Assembly (NCBI GenBank): GCA_947501275.1
Contig: CANMVD010000001.1
Location: 186,001-250,000 of the forward strand
Source of the DNA: an uncultured Tateyamaria sp.
GTDB taxonomy: Bacteria; Pseudomonadota; Alphaproteobacteria; Rhodobacterales; Rhodobacteraceae
DNA: 64,000 nt
Reading direction: 5' to 3'
Part shown: one piece after another, positions 1 through 8,586 of the stretch
How the letters are laid out: every line of letters begins with the position of its first letter
How positions within the stretch are numbered: the stretch's first letter is position 1
Notes under the pieces: model-generated
What the model saw: the letters and a program-made list of their open reading frames with translations, nothing else
The model's database searches: none
What the model was told of the DNA's origin: nothing
Translations under genes and position numbers: made by a program

Positions 1-1
1 G

Positions 2-976
2 GTCTTCCGGTTGGTGCCCGTGCAATCCGAACACATCGCGATTGCGACAACCGGGCCCGTTCTGCCCGAAGACATCCCACAATTTCCGTTGCGCCAACTC
101 CTGACAATGTCCTGCGCAGGTCCCTCCGGTCACCGCATCTGGCACGCTCGGCGCAATATCGAAATGCTCGCAGGTCTGATCCTGAAATACGTGCTGCGCA
201 AAAAACTGAAGCTGGTGTTCACATCGGCCGCACAGCGGCGACGCGGCGAGTACTCACGCTGGCTGATCCGTCAGATGGACGCCGTGATTGCCGCGTCGGG
301 CAAGGCAAAATCCTATCTTGGCGTACCGGCCGACGTTGTGTTGCACGGCATTGACGCCGACGTTTTCGCGCCACCTGCGGACCGGGCCGCGCTGCGTGCC
401 CAACTGGGCCTTGACGCGGACGCTTTGATTGTCGGTTGCTTTGGACGGATCAGATCGCAAAAAGGCACGGACCTGTTTGTGGACGCCATGATTGACCTGC
501 TGCCCCGGCATCCGAATGCTCAAGGCATCATCATGGGCGGTGTAACGGCGCAGCAGCAGGGGTTTGTCGACGATCTCAAGGCCAGAATAAAAGGTGCGGG
601 GCTGGAAGATCGCCTGCGCATCCTGCCCGAGGACAAGGGGTTTTCCATCGCGCCGTGGTTTCAGGCCAGCGACATCTACGTTGCGCCACAACGTTGGGAA
701 GGTTTTGGCCTGACCCCCCTCGAAGCAATGTCCTGCGGTGTTCCCGTCGTGGCCACGCGCGTAGGCGCGTTCGAAGATCTGATCGCGCCAGAGAAAACCG
801 GTTTTCTGGTGCAGCCCGAAGATATCAAGGCACTGACAGAAGCCACCGACCGCCTGATGTCGGACGCAGAACTGCGCCAAGAGATGTCCGTCAATGCCCG
901 CCACAAAGTGGTGGAACAGCATCAGCTCAAACACGAGGCTGAGGCGATTACCGCAGTCTACCGCAAGCTCTTGTAG
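2..976 (+). CDS. Glycosyltransferase family 4 (LPS core type), 5'-truncated by the window edge
   Basis: This is the C-terminal part of a GT-B glycosyltransferase that transfers a sugar from a nucleotide donor, probably in LPS core synthesis at the cytoplasmic face. The open frame runs back through the first bases of the window (codons for V-F-R before the TTG at 11), so the true start probably lies upstream and roughly 20-30 residues are missing. The second Rossmann half is clear: the phosphate-binding segment GRIRSQKGTDLF, then the donor-site EX7E motif in EGFGLTPLEAMSCGVPVVAT. The protein resembles LpcC-like mannosyltransferases of Rhodobacterales, but the exact sugar cannot be read from sequence. 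Confidence 0.85.
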   Translation, partial: VFRLVPVQSEHIAIATTGPVLPEDIPQFPLRQLLTMSCAGPSGHRIWHARRNIEMLAGLILKYVLRKKLKLVFTSAAQRRRGEYSRWLIRQMDAVIAASGKAKSYLGVPADVVLHGIDADVFAPPADRAALRAQLGLDADALIVGCFGRIRSQKGTDLFVDAMIDLLPRHPNAQGIIMGGVTAQQQGFVDDLKARIKGAGLEDRLRILPEDKGFSIAPWFQASDIYVAPQRWEGFGLTPLEAMSCGVPVVATRVGAFEDLIAPEKTGFLVQPEDIKALTEATDRLMSDAELRQEMSVNARHKVVEQHQLKHEAEAITAVYRKLL

Positions 977-1530
977 CTCAAATCCGGGCGGAGTACCCCC
1001 ACGCGCCACCGATCATGAACCCGGAACCAATATTTAGGTTGTGTTAACGACACGACCCTCAAGCGCGTGGTTGAGCGAATTTGCCATGATTTCCGGCCCG
1101 CATGCAGGATCGACATTTCGATCCCGGCGGTGAACCCCACTTCGTTGGGCAACCGCGAGCCAAGGCAAGACACCGAAAGCGCGGCATAATTTAGGGCAAG
1201 CTCCGCCGTGGATGTTGCCGCAAACGAAGGTCGTGCGAAGAAGGGCATTCGAAGCGCCTGTGTGGCGCGCGCACCAGACAGTGCGGCAATACAACGGACA
1301 CGTTTGAAATGCAGCACTATACCCCTAGGCCGCGACAGCCGCTTTCAATCCACGTCGCCCTCATCGCCGAGACATTGTACAGGAGGAAATCATGCAAAAC
1401 AGGGTCCTCGTATGCCGATTGAAGTCGGTATGTTGGAACAAGGTGTGACGCGACCATTTGTTTTGATTGTATAGTCCCAAGGCTGTTTTGGCTACTCGCG
1501 GCGTGGAATGAGGCGTGATAAGCGCTTAGT
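977..1530. other. Long intergenic stretch, no recognised gene
   Basis: About 550 bases separate the glycosyltransferase from the LysR gene. Short open frames exist on both strands but none resembles a family I know. One feature stands out: an AGGAGG at 1381-1386 is well placed before an ATG at 1392, which opens only an 18-codon frame (MQNRVLVCRLKSVCWNKV). This may be a relic of a lost gene or a small leader peptide. The stretch looks like decayed sequence, in line with the pseudogenes further along. Confidence 0.4.
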
Positions 1531-2400
1531 ATGAACCTGAGGCAATTCCAGATTTTCGCTGTATTGGCGGAGGAGCTGCACTTTGGGCGGGCCGCTGAAA
1601 AGCTGCACGTCGCCCAACCGGCGTTGTCCAACCAGATCAAGGCGCTTGAGTACGATCTTGGCGTGGCCCTGTTTCATCGCACAACCCGCAGGGTGCGTTT
1701 GACTGCTGCAGGTGAGGCATTGTTGCCAGAAGCGTTGGCGACCATTGCACAAGCGGAAACCGCCGTTCGCATTGCACGTGCTGTTGGCAACACTGGAGCC
1801 GACACACTGAAATTGGGAGGTGTAGACTCAGCGACCGCCGGGCTTTTACCCAGCGTGATCCGGGCGTTTCGCTCGACGTGGCCGGATGTCGAACTCAAGG
1901 TCTTTGAGATGTTGTCAGATCCTGCGCTCAATATGTTGGAAAACAGGTCGCTCGATGTTGCATTTGCGCGCAAACCCTCCGTTGAGGATCACCTGACCTC
2001 GCGGCTTGTGCTGTCCGAACCGGTCATTGTTGCGTTGCCTGTACAGCACCCGTTGGCCGCGCAAGCGACAATTCCAGCGGCCGCAATTGGCCAAGAGCCG
2101 CTGGTCCTATCCAGCCGCGCCAGTCGTCCGATTTTATTTGACTCCATTGTCAATTATCTGCGCGCTCACGACGTAGAGCCGAATATTCTGCAAGAAGCGA
2201 CCGAACGGCATATGATTATAGCAATGGTGGCTTCTGGTCTTGGTATCTCGCTGGTTCCTGAATGGGTCAGCAGGTTTCAGCGCGACGATGTCGTATTTGT
2301 CCCGTTGGAAGATGGCGGCCCACTGGTCGATGTGTATGCCGTCTGGCGCAGTGACGAGCAGCTGCAAACAGTGCACGATTTCATCAGCTACCTGCCCTGA
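1531..2400 (+). CDS. LysR-family transcriptional regulator
   Basis: A 289-residue LysR-type regulator. The N-terminal winged helix-turn-helix is at residues 1-60 (FGRAAEKLHVAQPALSNQIK is the recognition region) and is followed by the effector-binding domain from about residue 90. The family acts as tetramers that activate or repress a neighbouring operon in response to a small metabolite. It converges on the dehalogenase-like gene with a 13-base overlap of the 3' ends, so that gene is not its divergent partner. Its targets may be the decayed tricarboxylate/tartrate island downstream, but this is a guess from proximity. Confidence 0.9.
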   Translation: MNLRQFQIFAVLAEELHFGRAAEKLHVAQPALSNQIKALEYDLGVALFHRTTRRVRLTAAGEALLPEALATIAQAETAVRIARAVGNTGADTLKLGGVDSATAGLLPSVIRAFRSTWPDVELKVFEMLSDPALNMLENRSLDVAFARKPSVEDHLTSRLVLSEPVIVALPVQHPLAAQATIPAAAIGQEPLVLSSRASRPILFDSIVNYLRAHDVEPNILQEATERHMIIAMVASGLGISLVPEWVSRFQRDDVVFVPLEDGGPLVDVYAVWRSDEQLQTVHDFISYLP

Positions 2401-3362
2401 TCTTGAGGCGTCTCAGCCGCAGAACCGGCCCGGTCGGTCAGAGCGCTATGAAAAAAATCCATAAAGTCTCTGATTACGTACTTTGGGCATTCTTCCGCCA
2501 GATAGTGGCCGCCTTCCAATGCCCAGCCACGTACGTTGGTTGCCCGTTCGCGCCAAAGGGCCAGGCAGTCGAAATGGCGCTCAATAGCTCCGTAGCGCCC
2601 CCACAACGCAAGGATGGGCGTGTCCAGTAAACGGGTATCCGCATCGTCGTGCTGCACATCAATCGTCATGGCTGCACGATAATCCTCACACGAGCCATGA
2701 ATGACGGCGGGGTCACGGAAACACTCTAGATATTCCTCGAGTGCCTCGCGCGAAAAAGGTTTGAGCCCTGCGGAACCGGACCCACATTTCTTGAGCCAAT
2801 AAGCGCCGCTTTGCTGCTCGATCAGAAATTCGGGAAATGGTGGCTTCTGTGTAAGCCAGTACCAGTGCCAATAAGTCTGCGCAAAAGCGCTGTCGCCATC
2901 GCGATACATCTCGCGCGTTGGGGCGATATCAAGCATCGCCAATGCAATGACCCGGGTGGGATGATCCGCGGCCAGCCGGTGTGCCACGCGCGCACCGCGA
3001 TCATGCGCACCGATGCAAAACCGGTCGTGTCCGAGCGCGGCCATCAACTCGACCATATCTTGCGCCGTGGCCCGCTTGGAATAAGCAGCATGATCTGCGT
3101 CAGATGTTGGTTTGTGCGATCGGCCATATCCGCGCAGATCGGCACACACCACGGCAAAGTGTTCGGCCAATGCGGGCGCCACGCGATGCCACATAGCTGA
3201 GGTTTGCGGGTAGCCGTGTAGCAATAGCAGCGGTGGCCCGTTTCCGGCGTGGCGGCAAAACACCGTTCCATCCCGAACGCTTATATGTTCGGTCGCAAAT
3301 CCTTCAAAGAAGTGATCAGTTCTTGGGGCAGCCGCCAGTGCAGCCTTGACGTCGAGAAGCAT
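2388..3362 (-). CDS. Alpha/beta hydrolase, haloacetate (fluoroacetate) dehalogenase-like
   Basis: A 324-residue alpha/beta hydrolase closest in motif pattern to haloacetate dehalogenases, which release halide from 2-haloacids by way of an Asp nucleophile. The nucleophile segment HDRGARVAHR gives Asp121 with Arg122 and Arg125, the arginines that hold the substrate carboxylate in that family. Asp145 follows (MLD), His166-Trp167 form part of the halide pocket, and His276 (GGHYL) is the catalytic base. Where well-studied fluoroacetate dehalogenases have a pocket Tyr (in a KYD context), this protein has Phe254 (HFD). That may shift halide preference towards chloro- or bromoacetate, or towards epoxides. 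The call is strong for the family and moderate for the substrate. Confidence 0.75.
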   Translation of the reverse strand: MLLDVKAALAAAPRTDHFFEGFATEHISVRDGTVFCRHAGNGPPLLLLHGYPQTSAMWHRVAPALAEHFAVVCADLRGYGRSHKPTSDADHAAYSKRATAQDMVELMAALGHDRFCIGAHDRGARVAHRLAADHPTRVIALAMLDIAPTREMYRDGDSAFAQTYWHWYWLTQKPPFPEFLIEQQSGAYWLKKCGSGSAGLKPFSREALEEYLECFRDPAVIHGSCEDYRAAMTIDVQHDDADTRLLDTPILALWGRYGAIERHFDCLALWRERATNVRGWALEGGHYLAEECPKYVIRDFMDFFHSALTDRAGSAAETPQDQGR

Positions 3363-3509
3363 GGAGACCCCATCGTTATTTCAGACTGTACCCGACGATA
3401 AATCGAATGCGGCCATCAATTAATAGCAAAAAAATTATAAATACTTTGCACTCAATTCTGCCAGCAGGTCGGTCATAGAACCTCTGAAGACCATCTGAGG
3501 ACTCCAACA

Positions 3510-4438
3510 ATGACCGATCTCAACAGGCGTCAATTCGGTAAAGGCCGGACCGCCACAGGTACTGCAGCCTCGGCGCCCAGCATCTTGCGCGCGCGATGCT
3601 CTCCAAGTCGGACCTTCGACGACACCATTCCGTTCGACCCGGTCGGCAAAAGCGACGTCACTGCGCATATTCAGCATCCGTTCTTTGAGCGGATTACTGG
3701 CCAAAATGTCTTCATTAAGTCCAAAACCGGTGCAGGGGGCGCAAGGGGTTGGGCGCAGATCAACGGCTTCGAGCCGGATGGCACACGATAATGAACACGA
3801 CCGTGCGTCTCACTGTTTTGCAACCGTCGATGAAGAACTCGGGTAACCAGATAGAAGATATCAACGACGTCTTTCTCTTCTACTACATGCCTGACGCAGT
3901 CGTGGCGAAAGAGGACAGCCCACACGAGACGCTGCAGAATCTGGTCGAAGACGCCAAGGCCAACCCGGGGCGCGTGACTTTTGGTGACTCCGGTACAAAC
4001 ACGGTAATTCAACTTGCATCGGAAATCTCTTCTGACATGACCGATACCACGGCGGCCCGCATCCCGTTCAAAGGCTCAACGCCCGCGATGACGGCGATGA
4101 CCAGCTACAAAACACAAGGTGTCAAGGCGGGCGAACAAGTACGCACGTTGGCTGTCGCCACCGAAGGCCACGTCGCGGCGCTGCCGAAAGCGCCAGCATT
4201 GAGGGAACTGGGCTTTGATCGTGATGGCGGCGCAAATGGCGGTGTTGTGGTGCCCGCAGGCACACCCGGCGATGCCTGGCAACGCCTTTCGGGCATCCTG
4301 CAACAGATCAACGCAATTTCGGAATTCCAGACACAAATGACTGCCGCAGGTTATGAGGTGATCAATGTGTCTTTTGGCGATGTCGCAGACTTTATTGAGG
4401 AACGCAAAGCTGCCTATGCGCCTGCCATTAGCGCCTGA
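3510..4438 (+). pseudogene. tctC-like tricarboxylate-binding protein, frameshifted
   Basis: This is a decayed gene for the periplasmic binding protein (TctC/Bug family) of a tripartite tricarboxylate transporter. The first frame (3510-3791) has a twin-arginine-like start (NRRQF) and family-like text up to GFEPDG. One base then appears to be missing near 3780-3783, and the match continues in another frame as TIMNTT to the stop at 4438. The downstream half also seems to lack a short internal block where family members carry a glycine-rich loop (GSTPAMTAMTSYKTQGV). Glycines conserved near the start of the mature domain are replaced (FDPVGKSD). It cannot yield a normal 320-residue receptor. Confidence 0.8.
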
Positions 4439-4514
4439 AAACCGCCTAGATCTCCCTGTGACCTCGGGTGGTACGGATGCGCCGTGCTGCGTCCTTTTTT
4501 GCTCCGAGGCCCCG

Positions 4515-5390
4515 ATGCTCGACGTCCTCCTTTCGGCGGCAACGCCGTTCAACCTTATGCTCGCCCTCGAGGATGGCGTACTTGGTACGTTACTCGGCGC
4601 TTTGCCGGGCGTGTCCGCGACTTTGCCTGAGACGGTTCTCGCACCGTTCACACTCACAATGGACCCCGCATTCTGGCTGATTGCCCCAAGGGCTATTTAT
4701 ACCGGTGCGACTTACGGCGGAGCTTTTGCGTCCATCCTTGTCAACACATCTGGCAAACTGGCCGTGATTGCGACGTCGCTGGATGGTTTTCCCATAACCG
4801 AGCGCGGAGGCGTTGATCTGGCGGTCACCATCATCTGTTTCGCATCAGCCAATGCTGGCGTGGCCGCAGCGTTGGCCTTGCTCATCGTGGCAACGCCACT
4901 TACCACCATCGCGTTTAAGTTCGAACCGGTCGCATACTACTGGCCCGCCGTGTCCTGTCTGCCGCTCATTACGGTCTTGTCCAAGGGCGCGATGCTGAAA
5001 GACTTGATCGGTGGTTGTTTGGGATCGGGCCTGTCAACCATCGGTTTTGCGGCTGTTGGCGAAGTGCGTTACATGTTTAGCCACCCAATTCTGCTGGGTG
5101 GAATCCACATCACCCCTGCCCTGATCGGGCTCTACTGCGTGCCGGCACTCATCAACATGGTTGCAAGCAAGACCCCCTATATCCAACAGGCCACAAAAGG
5201 GCGGGGCACGCGAATTTCCGAGGCCCCCGGTCTGATGTGGCGGCCAAAATTCAATCCGGTGTGCAGTTCTGTGGTAGGCACAATCATTGGCAATCTTCCT
5301 GCCGCCGGAGGCGCGGGCGCCGGTGTGGTGGAGTACTCCGAAGCGCGCCTCACGTCCAAGCGCAAGGGTCAGTTTGGCAAGGGCGAGGCG
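4515..5390 (+). pseudogene. tctA-like transporter subunit, truncated and fused to downstream fragments
   Basis: From the ATG at 4515 the frame encodes about 290 residues of TctA, the 12-helix membrane subunit of tripartite tricarboxylate transporters (normally about 500 residues). Recognisable family blocks are GALPGVSAT near residue 30, the NTSGKLAVIATSLDGFP segment (family form NTPGTPAAAATALDGYP) and GTIIGNLPAAGGAG near the break. The second half of the transporter is gone. The same open frame, which can be read from 4365 to 6152, runs directly into isomerase-like sequence. No tctB fits between 4438 and 4515. The helices present cannot form a full translocation path. Confidence 0.75.
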
Positions 5391-5745
5391 TTAGGGACTA
5401 CACTGACAGATTGGCGAGTGATGCAATCAGATCTAGGGGCGGTTTTTCCAAAAACTGTCGAGATCCACGCGCAAGAAATCACGCCTTTGGCCAACTCGGG
5501 CACCAAGCCAGATCAAAGTCGGCCAATCACAGCGACTCCCGTATCAAGCACCAGACGTGCTCTTGCGTATATGGACCTGCTTACAAGGCAACCACTAGTA
5601 AAAATCTGGAACGACCGCGCCTTCGTTGGGTCGTGCACCGATGCGCAGGTTGAGGACTTACGCACGGCCACACAAATCCTGAAAGGACCGCACGAGGCAA
5701 ACGTTGCCACAGCAATTGTGGTTCCGGGGCTCAAAATAGGGCCAT
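5391..5745 (+). pseudogene. leuC/aconitase-like large-subunit fragment
   Basis: In the same frame as the truncated tctA, the next 115 or so residues match the late-middle part of 3-isopropylmalate dehydratase large subunits. WRVMQSDLGAVFPKTVEI fits the region ahead of the third domain, and FVGSCTDAQVEDLRTA fits the hallmark FIGSCTNSRIEDLR, which carries one of the three iron-sulfur cysteines. IVVPGLKIG fits the following VVPGS segment. The part with the other two cluster cysteines (GCSMCLG in the family) is absent, as are the first 300 or so residues. No [4Fe-4S] enzyme could be built from this, so it is a gene fragment. Confidence 0.75.
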
Positions 5746-5759
5746 GCAACAGCTTAAAC

Positions 5760-6152
5760 CGAAGAACGGAGCCAACTGTTCAATTCGGTTGCGACTCCAG
5801 CCGCAATTATGCTGTCTCGGGGCTTTTGCAGCTTGGCATTCTCGCGACTATCGCTCCATCGGTTTCGGACATCTTTTTGGGCAACTGTGAAAAAAACGGA
5901 TTGGTCATCCCGACATTGACACCGGACAAAACTGATCTGCTGATTGCCAAGGTCTTTGATCTTAAAACCCAAGAAATGTCGGTCGATCCGGAGCGACAGG
6001 TGATCGAAGTCGGCAACCTGCACGTGAGGTTTGATATCAACCCCACTCAAAAACAGTTTCTCCTGTCAGAAGCAGATCACAGAAAACAGACCCTGGACCG
6101 GGCAGGCGAGGTTTCTGAATTTGAAGCCATGCGCATGGTCCATCAAGCGTGA
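5760..6152 (+). pseudogene. leuD-like small-subunit fragment
   Basis: The last 130 residues of the same open frame resemble the C-terminal two thirds of LeuD, the small subunit of 3-isopropylmalate dehydratase. FGCDSSRNYAV corresponds to the active-site NFGCGSSREHAV, IAPSVSDIF to APSFADIF, NCEKNGL to NCFKNGL, and FDINPTQKQFLL to the family's FDIDPFRKHCLL. The first 70 or so LeuD residues are missing. Its position ahead of a tartrate dehydrogenase suggests the original pair was a LeuCD-type hydro-lyase for a C4-C5 hydroxyacid rather than the leucine enzyme, but that is inference. Confidence 0.75.
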
Positions 6153-6204
6153 ATGTAGGCCGGTGGCCCAACCAGAAAAGACAACAGCGACATAGGAAGA
6201 TAAA

Positions 6205-7266
6205 ATGGAAAACACGTACCGCATTGCTTGTATCCCCGGTGATGGCATCGGAGCCGAGGTAATCCCACATGGTCAAGCCGTCGCTGACGCTGTGGCGAAA
6301 AAGAACAGTTTTGCAATTGAATGGACGGTCTTTGACTGGTCTTGCGCCCGTTATCTTGAGACTGGAACGATGATGCCGGATGACGGAATTGCACAGCTCA
6401 AGGAATTCGATGCGATCTATTTGGGTGCGGTGGGGTGGCCGAGCGTTCCGGACCATGTCTCCCTTTGGGGTTTGTTGCTGCCGATCCGTCGGGAGATGAA
6501 TCAATACGCCAACGTGCGCCATGTTCGTCTGCTTGACGGCATTAACTCACCGCTTGCTGGCCGCACTTCGGCGGATATCGACTTTGTGGTTGTGCGAGAG
6601 AACGTCGAGGGCGAGTACTCCGAACTTGGTGGCCGGATGTATGCAGGCACCGAAGACGAATTTGCCGTGCAAGAGGCGGTGTTTACCCGCAAGGGCACGG
6701 ACCGGATCATGCGCTATGCGTTTGAGTTGGCACAGCAGCGCGAACGCAAACACGTAACCTCGGCCACCAAATCCAATGGTATCAAACATTCGATGCCGTT
6801 TTGGGATGAGCGATTTGCCGAAATGGCCAAGGCCTATCCGAACGTGACCACCAACCAGTTTCATATCGACATCCTGACGGCGCATTTCGTACGCAACCCG
6901 GATTGGTTCGATGTCGTGGTCGCCTCCAACCTGTTTGGAGACATCCTGTCTGATCTGGGACCAGCGATTGCGGGCTCTGTTGGCATTGCACCATCGGCGA
7001 ACATCAATCCTGAACGCGATTTTCCGTCTATGTTTGAGCCCGTCCACGGTTCTGCTCCAGACATTGCGGGTCAAGGTATCGCCAACCCAATCGCTGCGAT
7101 CTGGACAGCCGCGACCATGCTCCGCCATCTGGGGGAAGAAGCCGCTGCCGACAGCATTGAAGCCGCGATGCAGGGATCACTTCTCGACAGTGAAACCCGT
7201 ACGGCCGACCTGCAAGGCACGGCAACCACTCAAGCTTGTGCAGCTGCTGTGCTCGACCGGTTGTAG
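6205..7266 (+). CDS. Tartrate dehydrogenase/decarboxylase-type hydroxyacid dehydrogenase
   Basis: A 353-residue metal- and NAD-dependent oxidative decarboxylase of the isopropylmalate/isocitrate dehydrogenase family. The nucleotide-binding start IPGDGIGAEV, the substrate-side VVRENVEGEYS and the metal-binding DILSDLGPAIAGSVG are all intact. Length and details (WPSVPDHVSLWGLLLPIRRE) fit tartrate dehydrogenase / D-malate dehydrogenase (TtuC/DmlA type) better than LeuB. An AGGAAG precedes the ATG. It stands 52 bases after a chimeric decayed open frame derived from a carboxylate transporter and LeuCD-like genes, and is the only intact gene of that former catabolic group. The exact substrate (tartrate, D-malate or an alkylmalate) is not settled by sequence. 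Confidence 0.85.
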   Translation: MENTYRIACIPGDGIGAEVIPHGQAVADAVAKKNSFAIEWTVFDWSCARYLETGTMMPDDGIAQLKEFDAIYLGAVGWPSVPDHVSLWGLLLPIRREMNQYANVRHVRLLDGINSPLAGRTSADIDFVVVRENVEGEYSELGGRMYAGTEDEFAVQEAVFTRKGTDRIMRYAFELAQQRERKHVTSATKSNGIKHSMPFWDERFAEMAKAYPNVTTNQFHIDILTAHFVRNPDWFDVVVASNLFGDILSDLGPAIAGSVGIAPSANINPERDFPSMFEPVHGSAPDIAGQGIANPIAAIWTAATMLRHLGEEAAADSIEAAMQGSLLDSETRTADLQGTATTQACAAAVLDRL

Positions 7267-7328
7267 GGTTTGATATCTCCGCGCCATTGCGGATGCTCGG
7301 CAACTGCCCGGCCAGGAGAACGGTCAGA

Positions 7329-7652
7329 TCAAAACTGCGCTTTGGTCAAAGCTGAAATCGCTGATATACGCGTGATTTCTACCGGTCCGCTGAGCCAATT
7401 CTCGTAGCGCGCAAAGACGTCGCGCGTGTAGGGTTGGGCATAATGCGCATCCAATGCGGCTTGGTCATCGAAATGCTCAAACAGGTGCAACACACCCTCT
7501 TCTGATGCGCTTTCGAAGGCAGCAAACATGTGACAGCCGGGCTCTCTGAGCGTTTCGGGTATCAAAGCGTCAAGTGCTGCGCGTGCGTCTTGAAAGTGCT
7601 CAGGTTTCGGACGGATTGTTGCGAATAGGAAAAGCCCACTAGTGTTACCCAT
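7329..7652 (-). CDS. Antibiotic-biosynthesis monooxygenase (ABM) domain protein
   Basis: A 107-residue single-domain protein of the dimeric alpha/beta-barrel ABM family, which includes YgiN-type quinol monooxygenases and small stress-related oxygenases. Typical blocks are LFLFATIRPKPEH (first strand), EPGCHMFAAFES and the LFEHFDDQAALDAHY helix region. I chose the ATG at 7652 because GGTGAGG lies six bases ahead of it; a start at 7664 is possible. The gene overlaps the 3' end of the SDR gene by 8 bases, so the two are translationally coupled. Three genes (FAD oxidoreductase, SDR, ABM) run as one operon. Confidence 0.8.
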   Translation of the reverse strand: MGNTSGLFLFATIRPKPEHFQDARAALDALIPETLREPGCHMFAAFESASEEGVLHLFEHFDDQAALDAHYAQPYTRDVFARYENWLSGPVEITRISAISALTKAQF

Positions 7653-8532
7653 TGGCGACCTCACCGCTGTAAACAGGCTTCAGCATTTCGATCAATTTTG
7701 CCTGAATCGGGGCAACCGCGTCGTTGACTGCGCTCACCCCCATATCGTGGCCGACCTGAACGCGGATCGGACGGCGACCCGACATATCGACAAGCTCACT
7801 GATTGCATTTGCCACATTGTTTGCGTCCGTTCCTGTCAGATCGGTTTCGAACATGTCCTCGAACATAACCAAAAGACGCTCCCGACCGGCAGCAAGATCA
7901 CCATATGCGCTCAAACGCATTGTGTCTTCAGGCGCCGGAGCGGTATTGACCAGATCTGTACCGTGCCCGCTCGGCTCGACCAAGACGCACTCTATGCCAA
8001 GGGTTTCCAGTTCGTTGTGCAGTGCTTCGCTATAGGCCTCAACGGCCCACTTGCTTGCACAGTAAATACCAAAAAAGGGCATCCCGAACCGTCCTGCAGA
8101 TGAGCTGAGGTTGATGATCAGACCCGACTGTCTGGCACGCATGGCGGGCAACGCCGCGCGGGTCAAACGCATGATGCCGTAAACGTTCACGTCAAAGACA
8201 TCCATGGTTTGCTCCATCGAAAAGGCCTCCGTCAGGCCGACGGGCATCACGCCAGCATTGTTGATCAATACGTCGAGATGCGCGCGCGCCTCAATCTCGG
8301 CGATGGCAGTTTGGCAGGCATCCTCGTTACTTACATCAAGCTCAAGGGGGAACAGGTCTAGCCCCTCGGCCTGTGCCTTTGTCCGCATCTGGGCGGTCGC
8401 TTTTTCGTTGCGCCCAGCAATGTCACGCATGCCTGCATAAACTGTGTGTCCGTTGGCCGCCAATGCGTGCGCAGTAAGCAGGCCGATGCCACGGCTCGCA
8501 CCTGTGATGAGAATTGTTTTCTTGTCTGTCAT
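7645..8532 (-). CDS. Short-chain dehydrogenase/reductase (classical SDR)
   Basis: A 295-residue NAD(P)-dependent oxidoreductase. The cofactor motif TGASRGIG is at residues 10-17, NNAG follows near residue 91, and the catalytic Ser (LSSSAG) and Tyr-Lys pair (YCASK) are present, so it should be active. The C-terminal extension after residue 240 is longer than in minimal SDRs, as in enzymes acting on retinal-, ketone- or steroid-like substrates; the substrate is unknown. It lies between the FAD oxidoreductase and the ABM gene on one strand. Confidence 0.85.
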   Translation of the reverse strand: MTDKKTILITGASRGIGLLTAHALAANGHTVYAGMRDIAGRNEKATAQMRTKAQAEGLDLFPLELDVSNEDACQTAIAEIEARAHLDVLINNAGVMPVGLTEAFSMEQTMDVFDVNVYGIMRLTRAALPAMRARQSGLIINLSSSAGRFGMPFFGIYCASKWAVEAYSEALHNELETLGIECVLVEPSGHGTDLVNTAPAPEDTMRLSAYGDLAAGRERLLVMFEDMFETDLTGTDANNVANAISELVDMSGRRPIRVQVGHDMGVSAVNDAVAPIQAKLIEMLKPVYSGEVANG

Positions 8533-8586
8533 GTCAGGCCTCTTTGTCAGGTTTTGATTAAAGGGAAGGCGCGGTGGTCCTCGTCG

